Positions 41,417 to 50,183 of a stretch of 54,671 bases of DNA are shown in pieces; position 1 is the stretch's first letter; the number at the start of each line of letters is the position of its first letter. The stretch is from the NCBI GenBank assembly GCA_949841465.1, contig CATKZW010000019.1:1-54671 (forward strand), in the 5' to 3' direction. Under the pieces are notes generated by a model. It did no database searches. It was not told where the DNA came from and saw only the letters and a list, made by a program, of their open reading frames with translations. The translations under genes were made by a program, and so were the position numbers. Origin of the DNA: an uncultured Oscillospiraceae bacterium (GTDB taxonomy: Bacteria; Bacillota; Clostridia; Oscillospirales; Oscillospiraceae).

Positions 41417-42106
41417 ATGGCTCTCTACGCCATCGGCGATACCCACCTTTCTCTGGGCGCAGACAAGCCCATGGATGTATTCGGCGGCGGCTGGGAAGGC
41501 TACGTGGACAAGCTCCAGGAAGGCTTTGCCTCGGTGGAAGACGCCGACACGGTGGTGCTGTGCGGCGACCTGTCCTGGGGAATGAGCTTGGAGGAGGCCA
41601 GGGACGACTTTGCTTTCCTCAACGGCAAGCTGCCGGGGGAGAAGTGGCTGCTCAAGGGTAACCACGACTACTGGTGGAACACCGCTGCCAAGATGAACGC
41701 CTTTTTCCAGGCCAACGGGTTTGACCGCCTCCACATCCTGCACAACAACTGTGCGCTTTATGGGGAGACCGCGCTGTGCGGCACCCGGGGGTGGTTCTTT
41801 GAGGAAAACGGCGGACCCCAGATGGGAAAGGTGTTCAAACGGGAACTGATCCGTCTTGAGGCATCGCTGAAAGCGGCGGGGGAGCGGGAGAAGCTGTGTT
41901 TTCTCCACTATCCGCCCCTGTACCAGGGATACCGCTGTCAGGAAATCATCGACCTGCTGGAACGGTATGGGGTAACGGCCTGCTATTACGGCCATCTCCA
42001 CGGGCCCAGCCACCGGCTGGCAATTGAAGGCGCACAGGGCGGGGTGGACTATCATCTGGTATCTGCGGACTTTGTCGGATTCCGTCCAAAAAAAATTTTG
42101 GATTAA
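41417..42106 (+). CDS. Metallophosphoesterase
   Basis: A 229-aa calcineurin-like phosphoesterase. Metal and catalytic motifs: AIGDTHLSLG (Asp-x-His), VVLCGDLSWG (Gly-Asp), LKGNHDYWW (Gly-Asn-His-Asp), and late YYGHLHGPSH (Gly-His-x-His). Substrate is unknown. It has AAGAGGTGATAGG before the ATG. It starts 11 bp after thrC and ends before the trigger factor promoter. Confidence 0.93.
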   Translation: MALYAIGDTHLSLGADKPMDVFGGGWEGYVDKLQEGFASVEDADTVVLCGDLSWGMSLEEARDDFAFLNGKLPGEKWLLKGNHDYWWNTAAKMNAFFQANGFDRLHILHNNCALYGETALCGTRGWFFEENGGPQMGKVFKRELIRLEASLKAAGEREKLCFLHYPPLYQGYRCQEIIDLLERYGVTACYYGHLHGPSHRLAIEGAQGGVDYHLVSADFVGFRPKKILD

Positions 42107-42119
42107 GCATAAAAAACAG

Positions 42120-42148
42120 TGGAAATCTCTGCGCCTATCTGATAGAAT
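42120..42148 (+). promoter_or_regulatory. Candidate promoter of tig
   Basis: TGGAAA, 17-bp spacer, TAGAAT, 66 bp before the tig ATG. The leader between has a GGCCC/GGGCC hairpin. Confidence 0.55.
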
Positions 42149-42213
42149 AGGTTGGATTATTTAGAAAGAAGGCCCAGCAGCTTTTCGGCGGGCCGAGCTT
42201 GGAGGAACATACC

Positions 42214-43554
42214 ATGAACATCAAGAGCAACGAGAAAAAGGAAAACAGCACCTATGAACTGGTGATCGAGGTCGGAGCCGCCGAGTTCCAGGCTGCCATT
42301 GACAAGGTGTACAACCGTCAGAAGAACCGCATCAACGTCCCCGGCTTCCGCAAGGGCAAGGCCCCCCGGAAGATGGTGGAAAAGATGTACGGCGCTGAGA
42401 TCTTCTTTGAGGACGCTGTCTCCTTGGCTTACCCCGATGCCTACGAGGGAGCGCTGAAGGAGACGGGCATTAAGCCCGTGGCCTATCCCCAGTTGGAGGT
42501 GCTGGACGTCAGCGCCGACGGCTTCACCTTTAAAGCCACTGTCACCGTCAAGCCGGAGGCATCCATCAAGGACTACAAGGGTATGCCTGTGGCCAAGCCT
42601 GACGTGAAGGTGTCCGCCGCTGACATCAAGGCGGAGCTGAAGCCGTACATCGACCGGGCCTCCCGCCTGGTGAGCGTGGAGCGCAAGGCCAAGAAGGGCG
42701 ACACTGCGGTCATCGACTTTGAAGGTTTCAAGGACGGCGAACCCTTCCAGGGCGGCAAGGGCGAAAACTACAGCCTGGAGCTGGGCTCCGGCTCCTTTGT
42801 CCCCGGCTTCGAGGATCAGGTCATCGGCATGAAGGCGGGCGAGGAGAAGGATCTGGACATTACTTTCCCCGAGAACTACACCCCCGAGCTGGCCGGTGCC
42901 GCTGTGGTGTTCAAGGTCAAGGTCCACGAGGTGAAGGAGAAGCAGGAGCCTGAGGTGGACGATGAGTTTGCCAAGGACGTGTCCGAGTTCGACACCCTGG
43001 AGGAGTTCAAGAAGGATTTGGGCGAGAAGCTGAAGACCCGCCGCCAGGAGCAGGCCGACCGGGACTTTGAAGCCGCCGTTATCGACGCGCTCCTGGAGAA
43101 GCTGGAGTGCGAGGTGCCCCAGGCCATGGTGGACTACCGCGCCGACAAGATGCTGGAGGATTACGCCAACCGCATCCAGAGTCAGGGCATTGGCTTTGAG
43201 GACTATCTGCGGATGATGGGTTTGTCCATAGATGATATGCGGGCCCAGTCCAAGACCGCCGCCGACCGGGCGGTGCGCAGTGACCTGGCCCTGGAGGCAG
43301 TGGCCGCTGCTGAGGGCATGGAGATTTCCGACGCCGAGGTGGACGAGGAGATCGGCAAGCTGGCCGAGCAGTACAGCATGGAGGTGGACAAGGTCCGCAA
43401 CATCGTCAACGCGGAGGATGTCCGTCACGACCTTATGGTGCGCAAAGCGCTGGAGCTGGTGAAGGCTTCCGTGAAGAAGCCTGCCAAGAAGCCTGCCAAA
43501 AAGGCTGAAAAGGCGGAGGAAAAGTCTGACGAGACGGAGAAAACCGAGGAGTAA
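42214..43554 (+). CDS. tig: Trigger factor
   Basis: A 446-aa ribosome-bound chaperone with prolyl isomerase activity. The ribosome-binding loop GFRKGKAPRKMVEKMYG lies near 40-56; an FKBP-type domain spans about 150-245 (GDTAVIDFEGFKDGEPFQGG); the C-terminal helical domain follows. The end is unusual in a Lys/Glu-rich tail with VKKPAKKPAKKAEKAEE repeats, which should be disordered and is common in Firmicutes of high GC. Start ATG after GGAGGAACATACC. It heads the tig-clpP-clpX-lon cluster. Confidence 0.98.
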   Translation: MNIKSNEKKENSTYELVIEVGAAEFQAAIDKVYNRQKNRINVPGFRKGKAPRKMVEKMYGAEIFFEDAVSLAYPDAYEGALKETGIKPVAYPQLEVLDVSADGFTFKATVTVKPEASIKDYKGMPVAKPDVKVSAADIKAELKPYIDRASRLVSVERKAKKGDTAVIDFEGFKDGEPFQGGKGENYSLELGSGSFVPGFEDQVIGMKAGEEKDLDITFPENYTPELAGAAVVFKVKVHEVKEKQEPEVDDEFAKDVSEFDTLEEFKKDLGEKLKTRRQEQADRDFEAAVIDALLEKLECEVPQAMVDYRADKMLEDYANRIQSQGIGFEDYLRMMGLSIDDMRAQSKTAADRAVRSDLALEAVAAAEGMEISDAEVDEEIGKLAEQYSMEVDKVRNIVNAEDVRHDLMVRKALELVKASVKKPAKKPAKKAEKAEEKSDETEKTEE

Positions 43555-43668
43555 TCAAAAATCCGCACCTTTTTGAGAGAGGGATGGAATAACCGCCGCC
43601 GGAGAATGGGCATAATAGCCAGCGCTGGCGGGAATCAGGGAGATTCCCCATCTGAAAGGAGAAGCATT

Positions 43669-44250
43669 ATGAGTTTAGTACCCTATGTAGTGGAACAGAC
43701 CAGCCGGGGTGAGCGGTCCTATGATATTTTTTCCCGGCTGCTGAACGATCGAATCGTATTCTTAGGCGAAGAGGTCAATGCTACCACCGCATCCCTGGTG
43801 GTGGCCCAGCTGCTCTACCTGGAGGCCCAGGACCCGGACAAGGACATCCAGCTCTATATCAACAGCCCCGGCGGTTCTGTCACGGACGGCATGGCCATCT
43901 ATGACACCATGCAGTACATCAAGTGTGATGTGTCCACCATCTGTGTGGGCATGGCTGCCTCGATGGGGGCGTTCCTGCTGTCTTCCGGCGCTAAGGGCAA
44001 GCGCATGGCCCTGCCTAACGCTGAGATCATGATCCACCAACCCTCCGCTGGGACACAGGGGCAGATTACCGACATGGCCATCCACCTGAAGCGCCTGGAA
44101 ATCATTAAAAAGCGGATGAATGTCATCTTGGCCGACAACTGTGGCAAAAATGTGGAGCAGGTTACCGCCGATTGTGAGCGGGACAATTTTATGACCGCTG
44201 ATGAGGCCCTGGAGTACGGGCTCATCGATAAGATCGTTACCAATCGCTGA
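43669..44250 (+). CDS. clpP: ATP-dependent Clp protease proteolytic subunit
   Basis: A 193-aa serine protease subunit that forms the tetradecamer. Catalytic triad regions: [16 protein letters not shown] (Ser), [12 protein letters not shown] (His) and [10 protein letters not shown] (Asp). The propeptide is short. ATG after AAAGGAGAAGCATT; an ATG at 43573 has no homology. It lies 114 bp after tig and is followed by clpX after a modest hairpin. Confidence 0.99.
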   Translation: MSLVPYVVEQTSRGERSYDIFSRLLNDRIVFLGEEVNATTASLVVAQLLYLEAQDPDKDIQLYINSPGGSVTDGMAIYDTMQYIKCDVSTICVGMAASMGAFLLSSGAKGKRMALPNAEIMIHQPSAGTQGQITDMAIHLKRLEIIKKRMNVILADNCGKNVEQVTADCERDNFMTADEALEYGLIDKIVTNR

Positions 44251-44258
44251 GCAGGTCG

Positions 44259-44287
44259 AAGAGCGGAGGCTGCCGTCTCCGCTCTTT
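44259..44287 (+). terminator. Hairpin between clpP and clpX
   Basis: AAGAGCGGAG / CTCCGCTCTT stem with an eight-base loop, only three T after. Likely an attenuator or processing site rather than a complete stop. Confidence 0.55.
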
Positions 44288-44315
44288 GGCGCTTTCCTGA
44301 AAGGAAGACCAGAAT

Positions 44316-45629
44316 ATGGCAAGAGACGACTACAAATCGGTGCGCTGTTCTTTCTGCGGCAAGCACCAGGAGCAGGTGGAGCGCATTATCGCCGGTCCCG
44401 GCGCCTATATTTGCAATGAATGTGTCCGCCTGTGCGTAAATATCCTGGGGGATGAGCCCGACGATATCCCCGATATGCCGGATATCCCGGACGTTATCCC
44501 CACCCCCAAAGAGATGGTGTCCGTGTTGGATGAGTATATCATCGGGCAGGATGACGCTAAAAAGGCGCTGTCTGTGGCGGTGTATAACCACTATAAGCGG
44601 ATTTATTTTGGCGGCGGGGAAAATGTGGAGCTCCAAAAGAGCAATATCCTCATGGTGGGCCCCACCGGCTGCGGCAAGACCCTGTTTGCCCAGACGCTGG
44701 CCCGCATTCTGAAGGTGCCCTTTGCCATTGCCGACGCCACCACCCTCACAGAGGCGGGCTATGTGGGCGACGATGTGGAGAATATCCTGCTTCGTCTGGT
44801 CCAGGCCGCTGACTACGACATCGAACTGGCTCAGCGCGGCATCATCTATGTGGATGAGATCGACAAGATTGCCCGGAAGAGCGAGAATACCTCCATCACC
44901 CGGGATGTGTCCGGCGAGGGCGTGCAGCAGGCACTGTTGAAAATCCTGGAGGGCACCGTGGCCAATGTGCCGCCTCAGGGCGGGCGGAAGCATCCTCATC
45001 AGGAGTTCCTCCAGATCGACACCAAAAATATCCTGTTTATCTGTGGCGGCGCATTTGACGGGCTGGACAAGATCATTGAGCATCGACTGGATAAGAAAAC
45101 CATCGGCTTTGGCTCGGATGTAAAGACTGCGGCGGAGCGGGAAAAAGCGGACGTATTCAAGGCTGTCCAGCCCCACGATTTGCTGAAGTACGGCATCATC
45201 CCGGAGCTGGTGGGCCGTCTGCCCATCATTACCACGCTGAAGGCGCTGGATCGGGAGCAGCTGGTGCGCATTCTCACCGAGCCGAAAAATGCGCTGGTAA
45301 AACAGTACAAGTGCCTGATGGATTACGATAATGTGGCGTTGGAGTTCACGCCGGAGGCGTTGGACGCTGCCGCCGACAAGGCGCTGGAGCGTAAGATCGG
45401 AGCCCGTGGTCTGCGGGCGGTGCTGGAGGAGGTCATGACCCCGGTGATGTATGATGCTCCCTCCGACCCCAGCATCGCAAAGGTGACTGTGACGGCGGAG
45501 TCGATCCGCGGTGAGAGCGGCGCGGAAATTCAGCGCCAGGAAGGACGTCCGGCGCGGCCCAGGCTGGGAGCCGCAGCACTGCGCTCCGAAAAGGGCGGAC
45601 AGGCATCCCCCCGGGGGAACGCCTCCTGA
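44316..45629 (+). CDS. clpX: ATP-dependent Clp protease ATP-binding subunit ClpX
   Basis: A 437-aa AAA+ unfoldase. N-terminal zinc-binding domain with [17 protein letters not shown] then ICNECVRLC, four Cys; Walker [14 protein letters not shown] (near 115), Walker [10 protein letters not shown], sensor and [20 protein letters not shown]. The C-terminus after about residue 395 is an untypical Arg/Gly-rich tail. ATG after AAAGGAAGACCAGAAT. Partner of ClpP upstream. Confidence 0.98.
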   Translation: MARDDYKSVRCSFCGKHQEQVERIIAGPGAYICNECVRLCVNILGDEPDDIPDMPDIPDVIPTPKEMVSVLDEYIIGQDDAKKALSVAVYNHYKRIYFGGGENVELQKSNILMVGPTGCGKTLFAQTLARILKVPFAIADATTLTEAGYVGDDVENILLRLVQAADYDIELAQRGIIYVDEIDKIARKSENTSITRDVSGEGVQQALLKILEGTVANVPPQGGRKHPHQEFLQIDTKNILFICGGAFDGLDKIIEHRLDKKTIGFGSDVKTAAEREKADVFKAVQPHDLLKYGIIPELVGRLPIITTLKALDREQLVRILTEPKNALVKQYKCLMDYDNVALEFTPEALDAAADKALERKIGARGLRAVLEEVMTPVMYDAPSDPSIAKVTVTAESIRGESGAEIQRQEGRPARPRLGAAALRSEKGGQASPRGNAS

Positions 45630-45645
45630 ATATGGTATTGTGTCG

Positions 45646-45671
45646 GTGGGGTGGGCAGCGGCCCACCCCAC
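45646..45671 (+). terminator. Hairpin between clpX and lon
   Basis: A perfect 11-bp stem GTGGGGTGGGC / GCCCACCCCAC with loop AGCG and only TT after. Probable attenuator or mRNA boundary. Confidence 0.55.
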
Positions 45672-45697
45672 TTGAGTATGGAAAGGAGTGAGAACCC

Positions 45698-48106
45698 ATG
45701 ACAAATCTGCAGCTGGTGACCATGCCTGTTTTGGCCCTGCGGGGGCTGACTGTGTTTCCACATCTGATGCTCCATTTTGATGTGGGCCGTGCCGCCTCAA
45801 TTCAGGCGCTGGAGGAAGCTATGGGGGAGAATCGGGAGATATTCCTGATCACGCAGCGGGATCTCACCGTGGAAAATCCAACCCAGAGCGATCTATACGC
45901 CATCGGTACTGTGGCTGAGGTGAAGCAGATTCTGCGGCTCCCGGAGAACGGTGTCCGGGTCATGGTGGAGGGAAAAAGCCGGGGCAGGCTGATTCAGCTG
46001 ATTTCCTCAGAGCCCTATATCACCGCTCAAGTAGAGTATTTGGCGGAGCTGACCTCTCCGAAGGGGAATTCTCCGCGTACTGAGGCCGCCATTCGGCAGA
46101 TTTACAACCAGATGGAGCAGTACACCGAGCTGTCCGACCGGGTAACACCGGAAATCTACCTGAAGCTGCTGGCCAGCGACGACCCAGGCTATATCGCCGA
46201 TTACGCCGCGCAGAACCTCCCATTGCGGTTTGAAGACAAGCAGGCGGTGCTGGAAGAACTGCGGCCTGTCCGCCGGCTGGACCGCCTGTGCCGCATTTTA
46301 GGCAGGGAAGTGGAGATATTAGAGGTGGAAAGTGAGCTGGCGGCCAAAATCCATGAGCAAGTGGCCGCCAGTCAGCGCAGCTATTTCCTCCGGGAACAGC
46401 TCCGGGTCATTCAGCGGGAGCTGGGCGAAGGGGAGGAGGACGACGACGAGATTGCCGACTATCGGCGCCGCATCACCCAGGCGAAGCTGCCGGAGGAGGT
46501 GGGGGAGAAGCTGCTCAAAGAGGTGAAGCACCTGGAAAAGCAGCCCTATGGCTCGTCGGAGGCGGCAGTTATCCGCACTTATTTGGACACATGCTTAGAG
46601 CTGCCCTGGCAGGTCAAAACCCGTGAACGGGTCAATGTGGCGGCAGTGTCCAAGGTGCTGGACGCGGATCACTATGGCCTTGATAAGGTAAAAGAGCGGA
46701 TTTTGGAATTTGTGGCGGTGAAGCAGCTGGCTCCTGATTTAAAGGGTCAGATCATTTGCCTGGTCGGCCCGCCGGGGGTGGGCAAGACCTCCATTGCCAT
46801 GAGCATAGCTAAAGCGATGAACCGCAAGCTGGCCCGAATTTCCCTGGGTGGAATTCGGGATGAGGCAGATATCCGCGGACACCGAAAAACCTATGTGGGG
46901 GCCATGCCGGGACGCATTATTGCCGGTGTCAAGCAGGCGGGGAGCTCAAATCCGGTGCTTTTACTGGATGAGATTGATAAAGTGGGCAGCGATCACAGGG
47001 GAGACCCTGCAGCAGCGCTGCTGGAGGTGCTGGATGGGGAGCAGAACAGCGCCTTCCGGGATCATTATCTGGAACTGCCCTTTGATTTGTCCGATGTGAT
47101 GTTTATCACAACCGCCAATACCACCGACACCATTCCCAAGCCGCTGCTGGACCGCATGGAGATTATCGAACTGCCTAGCTATACGGACAAGGAAAAGGTG
47201 CAGATTGCCAAGCGTCACTTGCTGCCACGGGAGCTGAAAAGGCATGGCCTTACCCGAAGGCAGATGAAAATCAGCGACGACGGCCTGGAACAGCTGATAG
47301 CCGGATATACCAAAGAGTCCGGCGTCCGTCTGCTGGAGCGAAAGCTGGCGGCTTTGTGCCGGAAGTGCGCGGCCAAAATTGTAAAGTGTGATGTAAAGCA
47401 AATAAGCATTACAGAGGGCGATTTGCAAGAGCTTCTTGGCCCTCGCCGTTATCTGGATGACACACCGTCCCGGGAGCCGCTGGTGGGTGTGGTCAACGGT
47501 CTGGCCTGGACCTCTGTGGGCGGCGATATCCTGGAGGTCGAGGTCAATGTGGTGCCGGGTACGGGAAAAGTGTCCCTGACCGGCAACTTGGGCGATGTGA
47601 TGAAGGAGTCCGCTAAAGCGGCGCTGTCCTATATTCGCAGCCGGGCGGTCCAGCTGGGGGTTGATCCGGAATTTCACAGCAGCAAGGATGTTCACATCCA
47701 TTTCCCGGAGGGAGCGGTGCCCAAGGATGGACCGTCCGCCGGTATCGCCATTGCCACCGCCATTGTATCTGCTCTCACAGGCGTACCGGTGCGGCAGGAT
47801 GTAGCAATGACAGGCGAAATCACTTTACGAGGCAGGGTGTTGGCCATTGGCGGACTTCGGGAAAAGACTATGGGTGCTTTGAGAGCTGGTGTGACCAAGG
47901 TTGTTATTCCTTCGGACAATATGAAAGACCTTGAAGAAATCGACCAGACCGTGCGGGCCGCTATGACGTTCCTGCCGGTGAAGCAGGCCGATGAGGTGCT
48001 GGTCCATGCACTGGTGGGTACCCTGCCGATTCAGGCAGACAGCGTCCCACGGCAGACGCCGGAGGTTCCCAAGAATGTGGGATGCGCAGTCAACCTGCGG
48101 CAGTGA
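45698..48106 (+). CDS. lon: Endopeptidase La (Lon protease)
   Basis: An 802-aa LonA. The N-terminal substrate domain runs to about 300, then the AAA+ module with Walker [22 protein letters not shown] (near 358) and Walker [12 protein letters not shown], and the C-terminal protease with [17 protein letters not shown] (catalytic Ser near 680) and [14 protein letters not shown] (catalytic Lys near 720). ATG after AAAGGAGTGAGAACCC. It forms a group with clpP-clpX and engB as in Bacillus (lonA-ysxC). Confidence 0.99.
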   Translation: MTNLQLVTMPVLALRGLTVFPHLMLHFDVGRAASIQALEEAMGENREIFLITQRDLTVENPTQSDLYAIGTVAEVKQILRLPENGVRVMVEGKSRGRLIQLISSEPYITAQVEYLAELTSPKGNSPRTEAAIRQIYNQMEQYTELSDRVTPEIYLKLLASDDPGYIADYAAQNLPLRFEDKQAVLEELRPVRRLDRLCRILGREVEILEVESELAAKIHEQVAASQRSYFLREQLRVIQRELGEGEEDDDEIADYRRRITQAKLPEEVGEKLLKEVKHLEKQPYGSSEAAVIRTYLDTCLELPWQVKTRERVNVAAVSKVLDADHYGLDKVKERILEFVAVKQLAPDLKGQIICLVGPPGVGKTSIAMSIAKAMNRKLARISLGGIRDEADIRGHRKTYVGAMPGRIIAGVKQAGSSNPVLLLDEIDKVGSDHRGDPAAALLEVLDGEQNSAFRDHYLELPFDLSDVMFITTANTTDTIPKPLLDRMEIIELPSYTDKEKVQIAKRHLLPRELKRHGLTRRQMKISDDGLEQLIAGYTKESGVRLLERKLAALCRKCAAKIVKCDVKQISITEGDLQELLGPRRYLDDTPSREPLVGVVNGLAWTSVGGDILEVEVNVVPGTGKVSLTGNLGDVMKESAKAALSYIRSRAVQLGVDPEFHSSKDVHIHFPEGAVPKDGPSAGIAIATAIVSALTGVPVRQDVAMTGEITLRGRVLAIGGLREKTMGALRAGVTKVVIPSDNMKDLEEIDQTVRAAMTFLPVKQADEVLVHALVGTLPIQADSVPRQTPEVPKNVGCAVNLRQ

Positions 48107-48116
48107 GGGAACAGGC

Positions 48117-48716
48117 ATGACGGTAAATTGGAATGTGGCGGAATTTATACGTTCCGCGGCAAAACCTGCGGATTTCCCCCGGGACGGGTTGCCGCAGATG
48201 GTATTTGCCGGACGGTCCAATGTGGGGAAATCATCGGTCATTAACCGGCTGCTCAACCGGAAAAATTTTGCTCGAGTGGGCGCCGCGCCTGGAAAGACCA
48301 CTCATATTAACTATTTTCGCATTGATCAGAAACTGTACCTTGTGGATTTGCCTGGCTATGGCTATGCCAAAGTCTCCAAGCGGGAACGCGACCGCTGGGG
48401 CAGACTGATTGAGGCATGGTTTGCCGACAGGTCACGGATGACGCTGGGCATGTTGGTTGTAGACGCTCGGCACAAGCCCACAGCAGATGATTGTACCATG
48501 GCTCAGGTGTTTTTGGGCGCAGGGAAGCCCTTCATTGTGGTAGCAAATAAACTGGATAAGCTGAAAAAGAGCGAAATCGAAAGCAATGCACAATGCATTC
48601 GTGATACGTTAGAACTGCCGGATGGGGTTCCCCTCATCTTATTCTCAGCGGAAAAAGGGGAGGGCAGAGCAGAGCTTTTGGGGCAGATTTTAAGCCATTT
48701 GGAGGGGACAGTATGA
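48117..48716 (+). CDS. engB: Ribosome biogenesis GTP-binding protein YsxC/EngB
   Basis: A 199-aa TrmE-Era-like GTPase needed for 50S assembly. G1 FAGRSNVGKSSVINRL (near 35), G2 KTTHINYF, G3 DLPGYGYAKVSK, G4 NKLDKLKK and G5 FSAEKGEG are all intact. It starts 10 bp after lon. Its stop overlaps the FAH gene start as ATGA. Confidence 0.98.
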   Translation: MTVNWNVAEFIRSAAKPADFPRDGLPQMVFAGRSNVGKSSVINRLLNRKNFARVGAAPGKTTHINYFRIDQKLYLVDLPGYGYAKVSKRERDRWGRLIEAWFADRSRMTLGMLVVDARHKPTADDCTMAQVFLGAGKPFIVVANKLDKLKKSEIESNAQCIRDTLELPDGVPLILFSAEKGEGRAELLGQILSHLEGTV

Positions 48717-49465
48717 AGTATGTGTATTTTTCTCGGACTGAAGGCCCCTGCTGGGGTGTTGTTAAGGGAGAGGACGTATTTACTTTGACCAAGCCGCCTT
48801 TTGATGGGGTAGATTATGATGGGAAAAGTCTGCCGCTGAATCAGTGTAAGCTCTTGGCTCCATGCATGCCCACTAAGATCATTTGTGTAGGTAAAAATTA
48901 TGCTGACCATGCACGTGAGATGGGCTCAGAAGCGCCTGGGTTCCCGGTGCTGTTTATGAAAGGGTTAAATACCCTGAATCGGCCGGATGGCGCAGTTCAT
49001 GCTCCGGATTTCGTGGAGCGGCTGGATTATGAGGGCGAGCTTGGTGTGGTCATTAAACGCAAAGCAAAGAGTGTAAAGGCAAAAGACTTTTCGGATTATG
49101 TGCTGGGCTACACTTGTCTGAATGATATTACGGCACGGGATATCCAAAAGCATGATGGTCAGTGGACGCGAGGCAAGTCCATGGATGGATTTTGTCCAAT
49201 TGGTCCTTGGGTGACGGATGAAGTGGATCCGGCGGTTCTAAGCCTGACCACTCGTCTGAACGGCAAGGTAGTGCAAAAAGGGGAAACTGCCGACCTCATT
49301 ACTCCAGTGCCTCAGCTTTTGGAATTCATCACTGCTGCCATGACTTTGGAACCGGGGGATGTTGTGGCCACCGGTACCCCTGCAGGCGTGGGGCCTATGA
49401 TCCCCGGAGATGTGGTGGAAGTGGAAATCGAAGGGATTGGGGTCTTAAAAAATCAAGTAATTTGA
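48713..49465 (+). CDS. Fumarylacetoacetate hydrolase family protein
   Basis: A 250-aa FAH-fold protein. The family block ICVGKNYADHAREMG, then FMKGLNTLNRP, RLDYEGELGVVIKRKAK (Glu-x-Glu metal ligands), DVTARDIQ-like DITARDIQK, FCPIGPWVTDE and ATGTPAGVGPM is intact. Members hydrolyse or decarboxylate acylpyruvates and oxaloacetate; the closest guess is acylpyruvase / oxaloacetate decarboxylase, not proved. Composition is slightly lower in GC than lon. It ends before a good terminator. Confidence 0.95.
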   Translation: MKYVYFSRTEGPCWGVVKGEDVFTLTKPPFDGVDYDGKSLPLNQCKLLAPCMPTKIICVGKNYADHAREMGSEAPGFPVLFMKGLNTLNRPDGAVHAPDFVERLDYEGELGVVIKRKAKSVKAKDFSDYVLGYTCLNDITARDIQKHDGQWTRGKSMDGFCPIGPWVTDEVDPAVLSLTTRLNGKVVQKGETADLITPVPQLLEFITAAMTLEPGDVVATGTPAGVGPMIPGDVVEVEIEGIGVLKNQVI

Positions 49466-49470
49466 ATAGA

Positions 49471-49508
49471 AATCCGGTGGGCGAACACGCTCACCGGATT
49501 TTTTTTAA
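49471..49508 (+). terminator. Terminator after FAH-family gene
   Basis: AATCCGGTG...CACCGGATT stem extended by GCG/CGC around a small loop, with TTTTTTTT tail. Confidence 0.93.
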
Positions 49509-49535
49509 AACTTGCTAAAACTTGCGAAAAAAGGC

Positions 49536-49563
49536 TTGACAAATGCCGCCATTCTGGTATAAT
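49536..49563 (+). promoter_or_regulatory. Promoter of tRNA-Gln
   Basis: A perfect TTGACA, 16-bp spacer and perfect TATAAT, 31 bp before the tRNA. Confidence 0.93.
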
Positions 49564-49594
49564 AGCTTACGGTTCCAAGATGAGATAATGACAT

Positions 49595-49668
49595 AGCGGA
49601 TTAGTGTAATGGTAGCACACCAGACTCTGACTCTGTTTGTGAGGGTTCGAATCCTTCATCCGCTGCCA
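49595..49668 (+). tRNA. tRNA-Gln (CTG)
   Basis: 74 nt with encoded CCA. Acceptor AGCGGAT / ATCCGCT, anticodon loop CTCTGAC (anticodon CTG), T-loop GGGTTCGAATCC. Discriminator base is G. It has its own promoter and terminator. Confidence 0.94.
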
Positions 49669-49671
49669 GTA

Positions 49672-49712
49672 AAATTCCTGAAACAATTTTGTTTCAGGAA
49701 TTTTTGTATTTT
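49672..49712 (+). terminator. Terminator after tRNA-Gln
   Basis: AAATTCCTGAAAC / GTTTCAGGAATTT stem with loop AATTTT and a T-rich tail. Confidence 0.93.
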
Positions 49713-49851
49713 CATGCCTGCGAGCAGCTTTTTCGTGCAATCCGACGGTGTACATGAGGCTGATTCGGACTCGCTGCAGCAGGAGAAGGAGCCAGCCTGT
49801 GGGCTTGCAAATGAACTGATAGGAATTTCTGTTGTTTTTTTCGGTAAACAC

Positions 49852-49880
49852 TTGCAAACGATAGCCATATTGGGTATACT
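49852..49880 (+). promoter_or_regulatory. Promoter of the DUF1858 gene
   Basis: TTGCAA, 17-bp spacer, TATACT, 40 bp before the ATG. The 140 bp between the tRNA terminator and this promoter shows no gene or clear fold. Confidence 0.82.
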
Positions 49881-49919
49881 ATATCCGTTCGACAAATACT
49901 GCAAGGAGGCTGTCCCGAC

Positions 49920-50117
49920 ATGGCTCAGATCACAAAAGACACCATCATCGGCGATATTCTGGATATCGCGCCTGACACCGCTCCCATTTTCCTGTCCATT
50001 GGCATGCACTGCCTGGGCTGCCCGTCCTCCCGTGGAGAGACTGTGGAGCAGGCCTGTATGGTCCACGGTGTAGACGTGGATGCTCTGCTGGATAAGCTGA
50101 ATAGCTCCATCGGTTGA
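49920..50117 (+). CDS. DUF1858 domain protein (redox disulfide type)
   Basis: A 65-aa protein matching the hybrid-cluster-protein-associated disulfide family: ITKDTIIGDILDIAPDTAPIF, then MHCLGCPSSRGETVEQAC with a CxxC pair, and a helical end. It is thought to take part in anaerobic thiol redox reactions. The ATG follows AAGGAGGCTGTCCCGAC. Monocistronic, with promoter and terminator on each side. Confidence 0.93.
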   Translation: MAQITKDTIIGDILDIAPDTAPIFLSIGMHCLGCPSSRGETVEQACMVHGVDVDALLDKLNSSIG

Positions 50118-50125
50118 GGTATTTT

Positions 50126-50157
50126 GAAAAGAGCGGAGGGTTCCGCTCTTTTCCTTT
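50126..50157 (+). terminator. Terminator after DUF1858 gene
   Basis: GAAAAGAGCGGA / TCCGCTCTTTTC stem with a four-base loop and T-rich tail, before the TrmK-Nif3 gene. Confidence 0.9.
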
Positions 50158-50183
50158 ACTCTGGGAAGGGCAGGGAAGAGGAT

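Noticed and set aside
43899-45800. A 633-codon minus-strand open frame
   Set aside because: Antisense to clpP, clpX and the start of lon, which are unmistakable; no ribosome site and no recognisable protein.
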